Shown here one piece after another: positions 24,785-32,564 of a DNA stretch of 64,000 nucleotides. The DNA is from Novosphingobium sp. MD-1 (GTDB lineage: Bacteria > Pseudomonadota > Alphaproteobacteria > Sphingomonadales > Sphingomonadaceae): the NCBI RefSeq assembly GCF_001014975.1, contig NZ_BBXA01000013.1, positions 310,001 through 374,000 of the forward strand, given 5' to 3'. The stretch's first letter is position 1; every line of letters begins with the position of its first letter. The notes under the pieces were generated by a model, which was not told the DNA's origin, ran no database searches, and worked only from the letters and a program-made list of their open reading frames with translations. Made by a program: the position numbers and the translations under genes.

Positions 24785-27154
24785 ATGTTTCGCAATTTCA
24801 GCTCGCGTGCGCGGCGCGCGCATGTTTTGGCAAATGCCAGCCTCGCGGCGGTCGCTCTTGTCGGCTGGACGCCAGCGGCGTCGGCCCAGGAAGCCGCCGA
24901 ACAACAAGGCGCTGCCGATCCGTCCAGCGCGCCCGAAACGACGGGTGAAATCGTCGTGACGGCGCAGTTCCGCGCCCAGAATCTCCAGGACACCCCGCTG
25001 GCTATCACGGCCGTGGACGCCGCTTCGATCCAGAACCGTAACCTCGGCAGCGTGGTGGACGTGGCAGCGGCAGCGCCCAACGTGAATATCCGCCCCGGCG
25101 GCTCCGCCTTCGGCCCGGCCGCGCAAGTCTACATCCGCGGTATCGGCCAGTACGACAGCAGCTTCGCGTTCGAACCGGGCGTTGGCATGTACGTCGATGA
25201 CGTGTTCCACGGCACCTTGCTAGGTTCGATCTTCGACCTGCTCGACCTTGATCGTGTGGAAATCCTGCGCGGCCCGCAGGGGACACTGGCGGGCAAGAAT
25301 TCGATCGGCGGCGCGGTAAAGCTCTATTCGGCCAAGCCCACCGGTAGCGGCACTGGCTATGTCGAGGCGGGATACGGGGCGTTCAACCGCATTGAACTGA
25401 AGGGCAGCGCCGATTTCGCGCTGGTGCCCGACAAGCTGTTCGTCCGCGTATCGGGCGTTTCGAAGACGCGGGACGGCTATCTGACCCGTCTGGACTACGG
25501 CTGCCTCAACCCGGCCAGCGGCGTTCCGGCGGCGACCACCGGCGCGGATTGCAAGCTCGGCAAGGAGGGGGGCCAGAACATGCAGGCGGGGCGTCTCGCC
25601 CTGCGCTGGCTCGCCACCGATAAGCTCGAGGTGAACCTGGTGGGCATGGTAACCGAAGACCATTCGGAAATCGGTGCCAGCAAGCTGCTGTCGCTGACCA
25701 CCACCGCTTCGATGCCTGCGGGCACGAATCCGGCCCAGTTCATCACCGGCCCCAATTCCTATACGAACTACGCCACGTATCTGAATCTGCCCTTCACCGA
25801 CGCCACCGGCAGCCACGGCGCCACCTACATCCCGCCGGTCAGCAAGGTCAGCGGACGCGAAGTCTATGGCACGATCGATTACAAGTTCGGCGATGGTCTC
25901 GCGCTCAAGGCGATCTCGGCCTACCAGCGCTACAAGGGCAGCTATGGTTCCGACCTCGATCTCACGCCATACTCCACCAATTCCGCCAACTACATCTACG
26001 ATCACGAGCAGTTCACCCAGGAATTGCGCCTCAGCGGATCATTTTTCCAGGACAAGCTGGAATGGACCGTCGGTGGCTTCTACTACAAGGCGACGAGCAA
26101 ATTTGGCGGCGTGACGTTCATCGCGCCCGGCACGGCGACCCAGAACTTCTATGTGACGCGCGACCGCATTCCCGCCCGCAGCGTTTCGGCCTTCGCGCAT
26201 GCTTCGTACAAGCTGACCGACGCGCTGACGGTGACGGGCGGCATCCGCTACACCGACGACAAGAAGACCTATACCTACGGCCGCCTCAATCCCTACGACG
26301 TGTCCCAGCCCGCCTATACCGTGGCTGGCGCGATCAATGGCGTCACCGGCCGGTTTGCCAAGACCCGCTGGGATTACCGCGCCAACGTGGATTACCGCTG
26401 GTCGCATAACGTGATGACTTACGCGCAGTTTTCCACCGGCTACAAGGGTGGCGGCGTCAATCCGCGTCCGTTCGCGCCGGAACAGGCTGTCTCGTTCAAT
26501 CCCGAAACGCTTACGGCCTGGGAAATCGGCGCCAAGACCGATTTCTTTGACCGGGCGCTCCGCGTGAACATTTCCGCGTTCATCAACAAATACAAGGACA
26601 TCGTTTTCACCAACGTTTCCCCCACGGTCAACAGCGTGACCAATGCCACGCCGGTCAATGCGGGTGACGCGGACATGAAGGGCGTCGAAGTCGAAGTGAC
26701 CGCCCGCCCGGTCGAAGGGTTGACCATCGACGCTTCGGGCAGCTGGCTCGATTTCCAGCTGACCCGGATCGGTGCCACCGGGGCAACCATCCGGGGCATC
26801 ACGCTGGGCAACAAGGCACCCTATGCGCCGGAATGGAAATTCGGCGCGGGCGTCCAGTACGCCTTCGCAGTGGGAGATGCGGGGACGATCACGCCGCGCG
26901 TGGACGTGAATTACCAGTCCTCGTTCTTCTCCAATATCGACAACAATCCGCTGGCCAAGGTCGATGGCTATGCGATCGCCAACGGCCGTTTGACCTTCGA
27001 GGACGCATCGCGCGACTGGCAGTTTTCGGTTTCGGTCACCAACATGTTCAACAAGTTCTATTACCTGAACAAGATCCGTTACCCGATTGGCATCGTCGTG
27101 GGGCAGCCAGCCCTGCCGCGCGAATGGAAAGTCAGCGTTCGTCGCAGTTTCTGA
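24785..27154 (+). CDS. TonB-dependent outer-membrane receptor
   Basis: A 789-residue receptor of the sphingomonad catabolic type. The signal peptide is about 1-35 (ending in ASAQE), the TonB-box region is GEIVVTAQ, and the plug (50-200) includes VYIRGIGQYD and ILRGPQGTLAGKNSIGGAVK. A 22-strand barrel follows and ends in KVSVRRSF with the terminal Phe. ATG 24785 has AGGGAG upstream. It should import a substrate across the outer membrane with TonB/ExbBD energy. The shared box links it to the P450-MFS-DhaKL operon, so it may bring in the compound that the P450 oxidises. Confidence 0.92.
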   Translation: MFRNFSSRARRAHVLANASLAAVALVGWTPAASAQEAAEQQGAADPSSAPETTGEIVVTAQFRAQNLQDTPLAITAVDAASIQNRNLGSVVDVAAAAPNVNIRPGGSAFGPAAQVYIRGIGQYDSSFAFEPGVGMYVDDVFHGTLLGSIFDLLDLDRVEILRGPQGTLAGKNSIGGAVKLYSAKPTGSGTGYVEAGYGAFNRIELKGSADFALVPDKLFVRVSGVSKTRDGYLTRLDYGCLNPASGVPAATTGADCKLGKEGGQNMQAGRLALRWLATDKLEVNLVGMVTEDHSEIGASKLLSLTTTASMPAGTNPAQFITGPNSYTNYATYLNLPFTDATGSHGATYIPPVSKVSGREVYGTIDYKFGDGLALKAISAYQRYKGSYGSDLDLTPYSTNSANYIYDHEQFTQELRLSGSFFQDKLEWTVGGFYYKATSKFGGVTFIAPGTATQNFYVTRDRIPARSVSAFAHASYKLTDALTVTGGIRYTDDKKTYTYGRLNPYDVSQPAYTVAGAINGVTGRFAKTRWDYRANVDYRWSHNVMTYAQFSTGYKGGGVNPRPFAPEQAVSFNPETLTAWEIGAKTDFFDRALRVNISAFINKYKDIVFTNVSPTVNSVTNATPVNAGDADMKGVEVEVTARPVEGLTIDASGSWLDFQLTRIGATGATIRGITLGNKAPYAPEWKFGAGVQYAFAVGDAGTITPRVDVNYQSSFFSNIDNNPLAKVDGYAIANGRLTFEDASRDWQFSVSVTNMFNKFYYLNKIRYPIGIVVGQPALPREWKVSVRRSF

Positions 27155-27162
27155 ACAGGGCG

Positions 27163-27187
27163 GGGCGGTGCTGGAAAGGCACCGCCC
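27163..27187. terminator. hairpin between convergent genes
   Basis: A perfect 9-bp stem, GGGCGGTGC/GCACCGCCC, with a 7-nt loop begins 8 bp after the receptor stop. It is between converging genes, as a terminator would be, but there is no T-tract on either side (the right flank is AAAAAA), so termination strength is uncertain. Confidence 0.5.
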
Positions 27188-27311
27188 TGCAAAAAACCAA
27201 GACGTCACCCATCGCCAGGTTTGAGTGGCCACCCGATGGCCGGACGGCCGCTATGACAATGCCTTTTCGGCGCTGCGGCCTTTGGCTGGCGGGTTGCCGA
27301 CAGGTTCTCGG

Positions 27312-28991
27312 TCAGCTCTCCACCTTCGGGATTACCGGCATCAGCAGATGCGAGTCGTGCTTCGGCCCGATGTGGATGATGTGGCGACCGGCGTTGCGCG
27401 TGCGCTCGTGGCGCGCGAACGGCAGGAACGGCACGCCTTCGGCGTAGATATCTGCGCCCTTGATCGCGATCCTTAGCGTTTCTCCTGCGTGAAAAAGCGT
27501 GGAGGATGGCCAGATCTCAATGTCCACCGGCACGATTTCGCCCGGCGCCAGCCGCTGTTCGCGAACGTGGGTGTGGAACGGTTGCAGCGGCGTGCTTCGG
27601 ACCGGGTCGGTTTCACGGTGACTGGCCCGAAGCCAGCCGAGCGCGACCGGTCCATCTTCGAAGAACGCATAGAAGGTCTGGCCAAGCGGCTGCCCATCGC
27701 GATCGAGTTTCTGCACCGCCACGAACAGGTCCATGTCGTCGGACCCTTCGGCCTCCACCCACAGGCGCAGGCTGGCGTGGCCGGTCAGTTCCGTGTCCGT
27801 GGCGAAACGGTGATCGAACACCGCTTCACCTTCGTTGGCATCATACGCGATCGTCGCGGGGCCATCGGGGCGATCCGCGCCCAGCGTGCCGTCGGCGCGC
27901 AGCCACAGCGGCGTCGGCACCGTGCGGGCAAGGGGCCATTCCCGTTCGGCGCGCTCCACCGCTTCGCCGTGCCGTTCGCGTACCTCGATGCGGACCGGCG
28001 GCCACGCCGCCACGGCGGTTTGCCGGCCTTTGAGGAAGTGATCAAAGAACGCTTCGCGTCGGGCCTGGCTCTGCGCCAGATAGTAGTGCGCCCACTTCTT
28101 CTGACCATGCACGTCCAGCCATTTCTGCGGACTGGACATGGCCTTGAAGGCTTCCAGCGTGCCGCGCGTGTGCAGCCCCTGGTCGGACCAGCTGGCGACG
28201 ACCCACGCCGGCGTGCGGATCGCGGCGAGGTCGATCTCCTTCGAATGCCAGAAGGCATCCATCAGCGGATGGGCCTGCGCGTTTTCCCACGTGTCTTCGG
28301 TGTGGTTCAGCGAGAAGCGGATGTTGTCGGACGCGCGCGGCAGGAACCCGGTTTCCAGGATGCCGCCGTGATAGGCGAATTCGCGATACCAGTCGGTGAA
28401 GCCTTCCCACGGGTTGATGGCGGCGAGCGCGGGCGGGTTCAGCGCCGCCACCCAGAACTGGATCGCCGCCAGGTAGGACACCCCGGTCATGCCGACCTTG
28501 CCGTTCGACCAGGGCTGGTCAGCCAGCCAGTTGATCGTATCGGCGCAATCCTGAGCCTCGACCGCGCCGTTGTGGTGGAAATCGCCTTCGGACAGCCATG
28601 CGCCGCGGGGATCGACGACGATCACGGCATAGCCAAGCGCGCCCCATTTGACCGGGTCAGCCCCTTCGAACGGCGTCAGCGGCGAAAGCCATTCGGGATT
28701 CACGCCCGATCGCGGCCAGAATACCTGGTTGGACTGGGCGTGCTTGCCATAGGGGCTCCACGACAGCAGCGCCGGCAGGTCGACTTCGCCGCGCGGACCT
28801 TCCGGCCGGTAGACATCGGCGTAGATGCGCACGCCATCGCGCAGCGGGATGGCGACGTTGCGTTCGATCACCAGCCCCGCCTCGTGGCGCAGCGCGTAAT
28901 CGATCGACGGCAGCGGCGGCTTGTTCGGCGCGGTGTGCGGGTCGACGCCAGGGCGCATGATCGGGGCGAAACCGGAGCCCGTCACGATCAC
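27312..28991 (-). CDS. CocE/NonD-family alpha/beta hydrolase
   Basis: A 559-residue serine hydrolase of the cocaine-esterase/X-Pro dipeptidyl-peptidase group. The oxyanion strand region is RNVAIPLRDGVRIYADVYRP. The nucleophile elbow is TGVSYLA with Ser172. The cap covers about 200-310. A C-terminal jelly-roll domain begins near 350 and contains SLRLWVEAEGSDDMDLFVAV. The family hydrolyses esters or amides. The GTG start at 28991 overlaps the stop of the preceding 57-codon gene, so translation is probably coupled; an internal ATG at 28958 is the alternative. The pair diverges from a MarR gene across a palindromic operator. Confidence 0.88.
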   Translation of the reverse strand: MIVTGSGFAPIMRPGVDPHTAPNKPPLPSIDYALRHEAGLVIERNVAIPLRDGVRIYADVYRPEGPRGEVDLPALLSWSPYGKHAQSNQVFWPRSGVNPEWLSPLTPFEGADPVKWGALGYAVIVVDPRGAWLSEGDFHHNGAVEAQDCADTINWLADQPWSNGKVGMTGVSYLAAIQFWVAALNPPALAAINPWEGFTDWYREFAYHGGILETGFLPRASDNIRFSLNHTEDTWENAQAHPLMDAFWHSKEIDLAAIRTPAWVVASWSDQGLHTRGTLEAFKAMSSPQKWLDVHGQKKWAHYYLAQSQARREAFFDHFLKGRQTAVAAWPPVRIEVRERHGEAVERAEREWPLARTVPTPLWLRADGTLGADRPDGPATIAYDANEGEAVFDHRFATDTELTGHASLRLWVEAEGSDDMDLFVAVQKLDRDGQPLGQTFYAFFEDGPVALGWLRASHRETDPVRSTPLQPFHTHVREQRLAPGEIVPVDIEIWPSSTLFHAGETLRIAIKGADIYAEGVPFLPFARHERTRNAGRHIIHIGPKHDSHLLMPVIPKVES

Positions 28992-29161
28992 AGCGCCACG
29001 ATGTCTTGGCTGCGGACCCAGCGATAGGCGGGGTTCTGCCCGTAGATCACCGCGTGGGTGTCGCCCGGCACGGAAGGTGCCATCCCGCGCAGCCGGCCCA
29101 GTTCAATCGAGGTGGTGAAGGCATATTCGCACTGCGGCGCACATTGGTGTGGGGCGGTCAC
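28988..29161 (-). CDS. small hypothetical protein (57 aa) coupled to the CocE-like hydrolase
   Basis: A 57-codon gene from GTG 29161 to TGA 28990-28988, with a strong ribosome site (GGAGAGGA) about 6 nt upstream. The product begins MTAPHQCAPQCEYAFTTSIE and continues SVPGDTHAVIYGQNPAYRWV, ending IVAL. It has two closely spaced cysteines and no signal or membrane helix. Its stop is embedded in the GTG start of the hydrolase. The N-terminal CAPQC could bind metal, but this is a guess. I do not recognise the family. The tight coupling suggests a partner or regulator of the hydrolase. Confidence 0.7.
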   Translation of the reverse strand: MTAPHQCAPQCEYAFTTSIELGRLRGMAPSVPGDTHAVIYGQNPAYRWVRSQDIVAL

Positions 29162-29191
29162 GCTCGTCCTCTCCTGCGGGCTGCATCCAGT

Positions 29192-29206
29192 TATTGATTA
29201 ATCACC
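29192..29206 (+). promoter_or_regulatory. TATTGATTAATCACC box
   Basis: It matches the box at 2131-2145 in 14 of 15 positions and contains the perfect palindrome TGATTAATCA. It lies in the divergent promoter between the 57-codon gene and the MarR gene, 8 bp from the 29214 palindrome. Confidence 0.4.
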
Positions 29207-29213
29207 GCTGGTA

Positions 29214-29233
29214 GTTGTTGATATATCTACAAC
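29214..29233. promoter_or_regulatory. 20-bp palindrome, likely MarR operator
   Basis: GTTGTTGATATATCTACAAC is symmetric in 9 of 10 base pairs about its centre. It sits 43 bp upstream of the MarR start and 52 bp upstream of the divergent small gene. MarR proteins usually bind such 16-20 bp AT-centred palindromes in their own divergent promoters, so autorepression and control of the hydrolase are likely. Confidence 0.6.
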
Positions 29234-29275
29234 CTGCGCGTGACAAGACGGTTTCAGTCGGGTATTGGTCGTGTC

Positions 29276-29782
29276 ATGGACAGGGCCACCCCGCCGGATG
29301 ACGATCCGACGCTTCGCGCTTCCGAACGGCGATGGAAGCTGTTCGGGCAAAGCCATCTTCCCTATCGCATCCTGTTGCTGGCCAAGATGATCGACCGGGT
29401 CACATCGCAGCACGTGCGCGAAAAGGCGGCGATGTCGCTGGCCGAATGGCGCGTGATTTCGCACGTCGAACTGATGGGCCAGTGCAGCGCCAGCGAAATT
29501 GCGGACGCCGCTTTCGTCGACCGGGCCGAGGTCAGCCGGGCCGTGGGCGTGCTGGAAGGGCGGGGCCTGATCCAGCGCGAACCCCACCCGCGCAACCGCA
29601 AGAGCAGCCTGATTTCGCTGACCGAGGAAGGCAAGCGAATCTACGCCTCCGTGCGCGAGGAGCGCAGCGGCATGTACGAGGACTGGCTTGGCGATCTTTC
29701 GGCCGACGAGCGCCGGCAGCTCGATATCGAGCTGCGCAAGGTCATGCGCCGGGTCGTTCTCGCCAACCCGGATATTCTCTGA
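29276..29782 (+). CDS. MarR-family transcriptional regulator
   Basis: A 168-residue MarR protein. The core runs from MSLAEWRVISHVELMGQCSA through the recognition helix ASEIADAAFVDRAEVSRAVG, and the wing is GLIQREPHPRNRKSSLISLT. The C-terminal dimer helix contains SADERRQLDIELRKVMRRV. ATG 29276 gives the normal length; an upstream start at 29240 would place the N-terminus just after the operator and is less likely. It diverges from the hydrolase pair across the 29214 palindrome. The likely ligand is an aromatic acid or an intermediate of the neighbouring island. Confidence 0.9.
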   Translation: MDRATPPDDDPTLRASERRWKLFGQSHLPYRILLLAKMIDRVTSQHVREKAAMSLAEWRVISHVELMGQCSASEIADAAFVDRAEVSRAVGVLEGRGLIQREPHPRNRKSSLISLTEEGKRIYASVREERSGMYEDWLGDLSADERRQLDIELRKVMRRVVLANPDIL

Positions 29783-29837
29783 CTCGAACAAGGCGCCACG
29801 GTCTGGTGCTTTCCGGCGGTCGGTGGCACAAGGCGGG

Positions 29838-30197
29838 ATGCTTCCCCACACACGAGCAATCATCGCCGCAACGGCCCATGCCTTCATGTTCGGCCACAAG
29901 GTTGCCGGCGTGCATGACCACGAATCCGGACAGGATCTGCGTATCGCTGCGGAAGTGCGGGGCGATAGAATTCAGGGCAGGGATGGCGATCGATCGTCGA
30001 CGTTCGGCGGGACACGGTCCGAAATCCATGATGCCGCCGACAACGCGTTCGTGTCGCTGGAGATCGACGGCCGGAACGCGCGTGGCTTTGATCGCGCGTC
30101 ATCCAGCCATTATTCGCTGACGGTCACGGATCAGGTGGTGCAACTGTACGATCATTCGGCAGGCGCGTGGTTCGCCTTCAGCATCCAGATCGTTTGA
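29838..30197 (+). CDS. hypothetical protein (119 aa)
   Basis: A 119-codon frame, ATG 29838 to the stop at 30195-30197. The product is soluble, with HAFMFGHKVAGVHDHESGQD, then IHDAADNAFVSLEIDGRNAR and a C-terminal VVQLYDHSAGAWFAFSIQIV that looks like paired beta strands. The AAGGCGG just upstream is a plausible ribosome site. It follows the MarR gene by 55 bp and may be cotranscribed. I do not recognise the family. Composition and the ordered hydrophobic pattern favour a real gene. Confidence 0.55.
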   Translation: MLPHTRAIIAATAHAFMFGHKVAGVHDHESGQDLRIAAEVRGDRIQGRDGDRSSTFGGTRSEIHDAADNAFVSLEIDGRNARGFDRASSSHYSLTVTDQVVQLYDHSAGAWFAFSIQIV

Positions 30198-30263
30198 GGC
30201 CGCGGATTCTGCCCTGGCGCTGATCCGCGATCGCCTGATGCCGTCTCTTTCGAACCGCACGCA

Positions 30264-31121
30264 TCACGGTCGGGCGAACCACACGTGGACCTGGCTGGTG
30301 CCGGTGGCGTTCTCGTAGTCGGAATAACGCACGCCCGGCCAGGTCCATTCGCGGCCGCCACAGGCGCCCGCCATCATCAGGTAATGGCCAAAGCGCGCTT
30401 CGGGCACGTGCTTGAGGAATTCGGGCATGGTGTCGATGACCGAGGCATGATCGCCCCTGTAGAACCATTCCAGCCGTTCGAGATCGGCCTCGCGCGCTTC
30501 CGGGCGGCTGATGTGGATCGGGTCGGAGGCCTCGTGGAGATGGAGTACGGACAGCGGCCAGAAGCGGTGGCTCATCGATCCGCTGGCCAGCAGCAGCACG
30601 CGGCGGTCCGACGCGGCAATGGCCTGGCCGATGCCCTGGCCGACGGCAAGGAAATCGGGCGTTTCGCCGGTCTGCGCGCAGCTCACCGAAAGCCATTCCT
30701 CGCCCGCGTGCAGATAGTGGGCGAGGTTCACCGTGGGATAATGGATCGGCAGGCAGGGATCGGCGATCGCGTTGGTGCGCACGCCGCAGGCGGTGGCGCG
30801 TTCCGCGATGGCACCGGCGAGAGCGGGATTGCCTTTCAGGTCATAGGGCACCTGGCTCATCCCGCGCGGCAGTTCGTCCGAGGTAAACAGGCCGGTGCGG
30901 TGCTCCTGCCCGCTGACGCAGAATTCGACGGTGGTGAACCAGTGGGAATCGAGCACGATCACCGTGTCCGGCCGGATCGCGTCCATCACTTCGCTGCGGA
31001 AGCGGTGCAGGCCGGGAACGAGGCTGATCTCCTTGCCCTCATTCAGTTCGTAGCGGTCTTCCTGCGACAACATGATGGTGGGGGCGTGGGCCAGCAGCGC
31101 GGCACCGACGATTTCTCCCAT
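30264..31121 (-). CDS. class III extradiol ring-cleavage dioxygenase, HpaD/HpcB-like
   Basis: A 285-residue LigB-superfamily dioxygenase. The metal ligands include His12 in LLAHAPT and His60 in IVLDSHWF. LFTSDELPRGM, YDLKGNPALAGAIA and LLASGSMSHRFW follow in the order of E. coli HpcB, the 3,4-dihydroxyphenylacetate 2,3-dioxygenase. It should cleave a catechol-type ring next to the hydroxyls with Fe(II) and O2. ATG 31121 gives the correct N-terminus (MGEIVGAALLAHAP). It diverges from the P450 gene across the 31201 inverted repeat. The exact catechol is not proven; the HpaE-like and HpaG-like genes nearby support homoprotocatechuate or an analogue. Confidence 0.87.
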   Translation of the reverse strand: MGEIVGAALLAHAPTIMLSQEDRYELNEGKEISLVPGLHRFRSEVMDAIRPDTVIVLDSHWFTTVEFCVSGQEHRTGLFTSDELPRGMSQVPYDLKGNPALAGAIAERATACGVRTNAIADPCLPIHYPTVNLAHYLHAGEEWLSVSCAQTGETPDFLAVGQGIGQAIAASDRRVLLLASGSMSHRFWPLSVLHLHEASDPIHISRPEAREADLERLEWFYRGDHASVIDTMPEFLKHVPEARFGHYLMMAGACGGREWTWPGVRYSDYENATGTSQVHVWFARP

Positions 31122-31200
31122 GGGGCAATCCTTTCCGTATGAACGCGCCGTTCCGCGCGTCAAATCACCATGCTTCTTTCCGGTAATCAGGCCCGCGCAG

Positions 31201-31219
31201 CTTGGCCGTTTTGGCCAAG
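31201..31219. promoter_or_regulatory. inverted repeat TTGGCC-N5-GGCCAA at the dioxygenase/P450 divergent promoter
   Basis: cTTGGCCgttttGGCCAAg is a perfect 7-bp-arm inverted repeat 34 bp before the P450 start and 80 bp before the dioxygenase start. The same arms and the same 5-nt spacer recur at 36288-36306 in the other divergent promoter of the island. It is probably the operator of the island's regulator. Confidence 0.7.
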
Positions 31220-31252
31220 TCGGGGCGGGGGACCGTTCCTATCGTCAGGAGC

Positions 31253-32521
31253 ATGGAAACTTATCCGTTCTCCCGCTCGCAAGACGCCTTCGTCGACCTG
31301 TCATCGCAGGATGCCTTCAACGAAGGCGCGCCTTTCGCCACCTTCGACCGGCTGCGCCGGGAAGACCCGTTCGCGTGGACGGACATGTCCGATGGCGGGA
31401 AGGGCTTCTGGAACGTGGTGCGCCACGCCGATCTGCTGGAACTGAACCGGCAGCCCGATCTCCTTTCGTCGGCCAGCGGCATCCGCATGGAGGATCAGTC
31501 GCCCGAGGAATACGAAGCGCGCAAGACCTTCCAGGAAACCGATCCGCCGCAGCATCGCGCTTTCCGCGCGCTGGTTTCCAAGGCCTTTTCGCGCTCGACC
31601 GTGGCAGGGTACGAGGAAGCGATCCGCCGCATCGTGACCGAACTGCTCGACGAGGCGCTGGAAGCCGGCGAATTCGACGCGGTCGATTCCATCGCCCGGC
31701 GACTGCCGATGCAGATGCTGGCGCAGATCATGGGCGTACCCGCCGACGATGCCGCCTGGCTGGTGGAAAAGGGCGATGCGCTCATTTCCAATTCGGACCC
31801 CGACTATACCGACTTCGTGATCGACAAGGTCGATACCGACGAATACCGGCTGCTGCCGTTCCGTTCGCCGGCGGCGGTCGAGCTGTTCGACTACGCCAAC
31901 GATCTGCTCGACCGGATGGACGCAGGCGAGCAGATCGGCGTGCTGAATCTGGTGCGCGAGGAAACCAGCCACGGCACGCGAATGCCGCGCGACGAGTTCC
32001 GCAACTTCTTCTGCCTTCTGGTCGCGGCGGGGAACGACACTACCCGCTATTCGATCGCGGCGACGCTGCATTCGCTGGCGAACAACCCGGCCCTGCTGGC
32101 GCAGCTGCAGCAACCCGATTTCGCGCTGTGGGACGAAGCGACCGACGAGATGATCCGCTGGGCGTCGCCCACCTCGCACTTCCGCCGCACCGCCACGCGT
32201 GATTTCGATTTCCACGGCAAGACGGTGAAAGCCGGGGACAAGGTGATCATGTGGTTCCTTTCGGGCAACCGCGACGAGACCGCGATCCCCGATCCCTACC
32301 GGCTCGATCTGACCCGGCCGCGCAACCCGTTCCTCTCGTTCGGGCAGGGCGGGCCGCACATCTGCCTCGGCATGTGGCTGGCCAAGCTGGAAGTGAAGAT
32401 CGTGCTGCAGGAACTGGCGCGGCGGGTGAAGGCGATCGGGCAGACGGCCGATCACCGCTATCTGCGGTCCAACTTCATCCACGGAATCAAATACCTGCCG
32501 GTCAGGGTCGAAAGAAAATGA
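31253..32521 (+). CDS. cytochrome P450
   Basis: A 422-residue soluble P450. The I-helix motif is LVAAGNDTTRYSIA, the ExxR motif is DEMIRWASPTSHFRRTA, and the heme loop is FGQGGPHICLGMW with ligand Cys371. The SPTSHFRRTA segment after ExxR and the C-terminal NFIHGIKYLPVRVE resemble the actinobacterial and sphingomonad CYP125/142-like group, though this is uncertain. ATG 31253 follows CAGGAG. It leads the operon with the glutamine-synthetase-like gene (44 bp) and aldehyde dehydrogenase. The ferredoxin at 38709 is its probable electron donor; the ferredoxin reductase is not in the window. Confidence 0.9.
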   Translation: METYPFSRSQDAFVDLSSQDAFNEGAPFATFDRLRREDPFAWTDMSDGGKGFWNVVRHADLLELNRQPDLLSSASGIRMEDQSPEEYEARKTFQETDPPQHRAFRALVSKAFSRSTVAGYEEAIRRIVTELLDEALEAGEFDAVDSIARRLPMQMLAQIMGVPADDAAWLVEKGDALISNSDPDYTDFVIDKVDTDEYRLLPFRSPAAVELFDYANDLLDRMDAGEQIGVLNLVREETSHGTRMPRDEFRNFFCLLVAAGNDTTRYSIAATLHSLANNPALLAQLQQPDFALWDEATDEMIRWASPTSHFRRTATRDFDFHGKTVKAGDKVIMWFLSGNRDETAIPDPYRLDLTRPRNPFLSFGQGGPHICLGMWLAKLEVKIVLQELARRVKAIGQTADHRYLRSNFIHGIKYLPVRVERK

Positions 32522-32564
32522 GGGCACCTGCGTGAACAGAATAGTGCCTGGGGAGATTGCAGCC

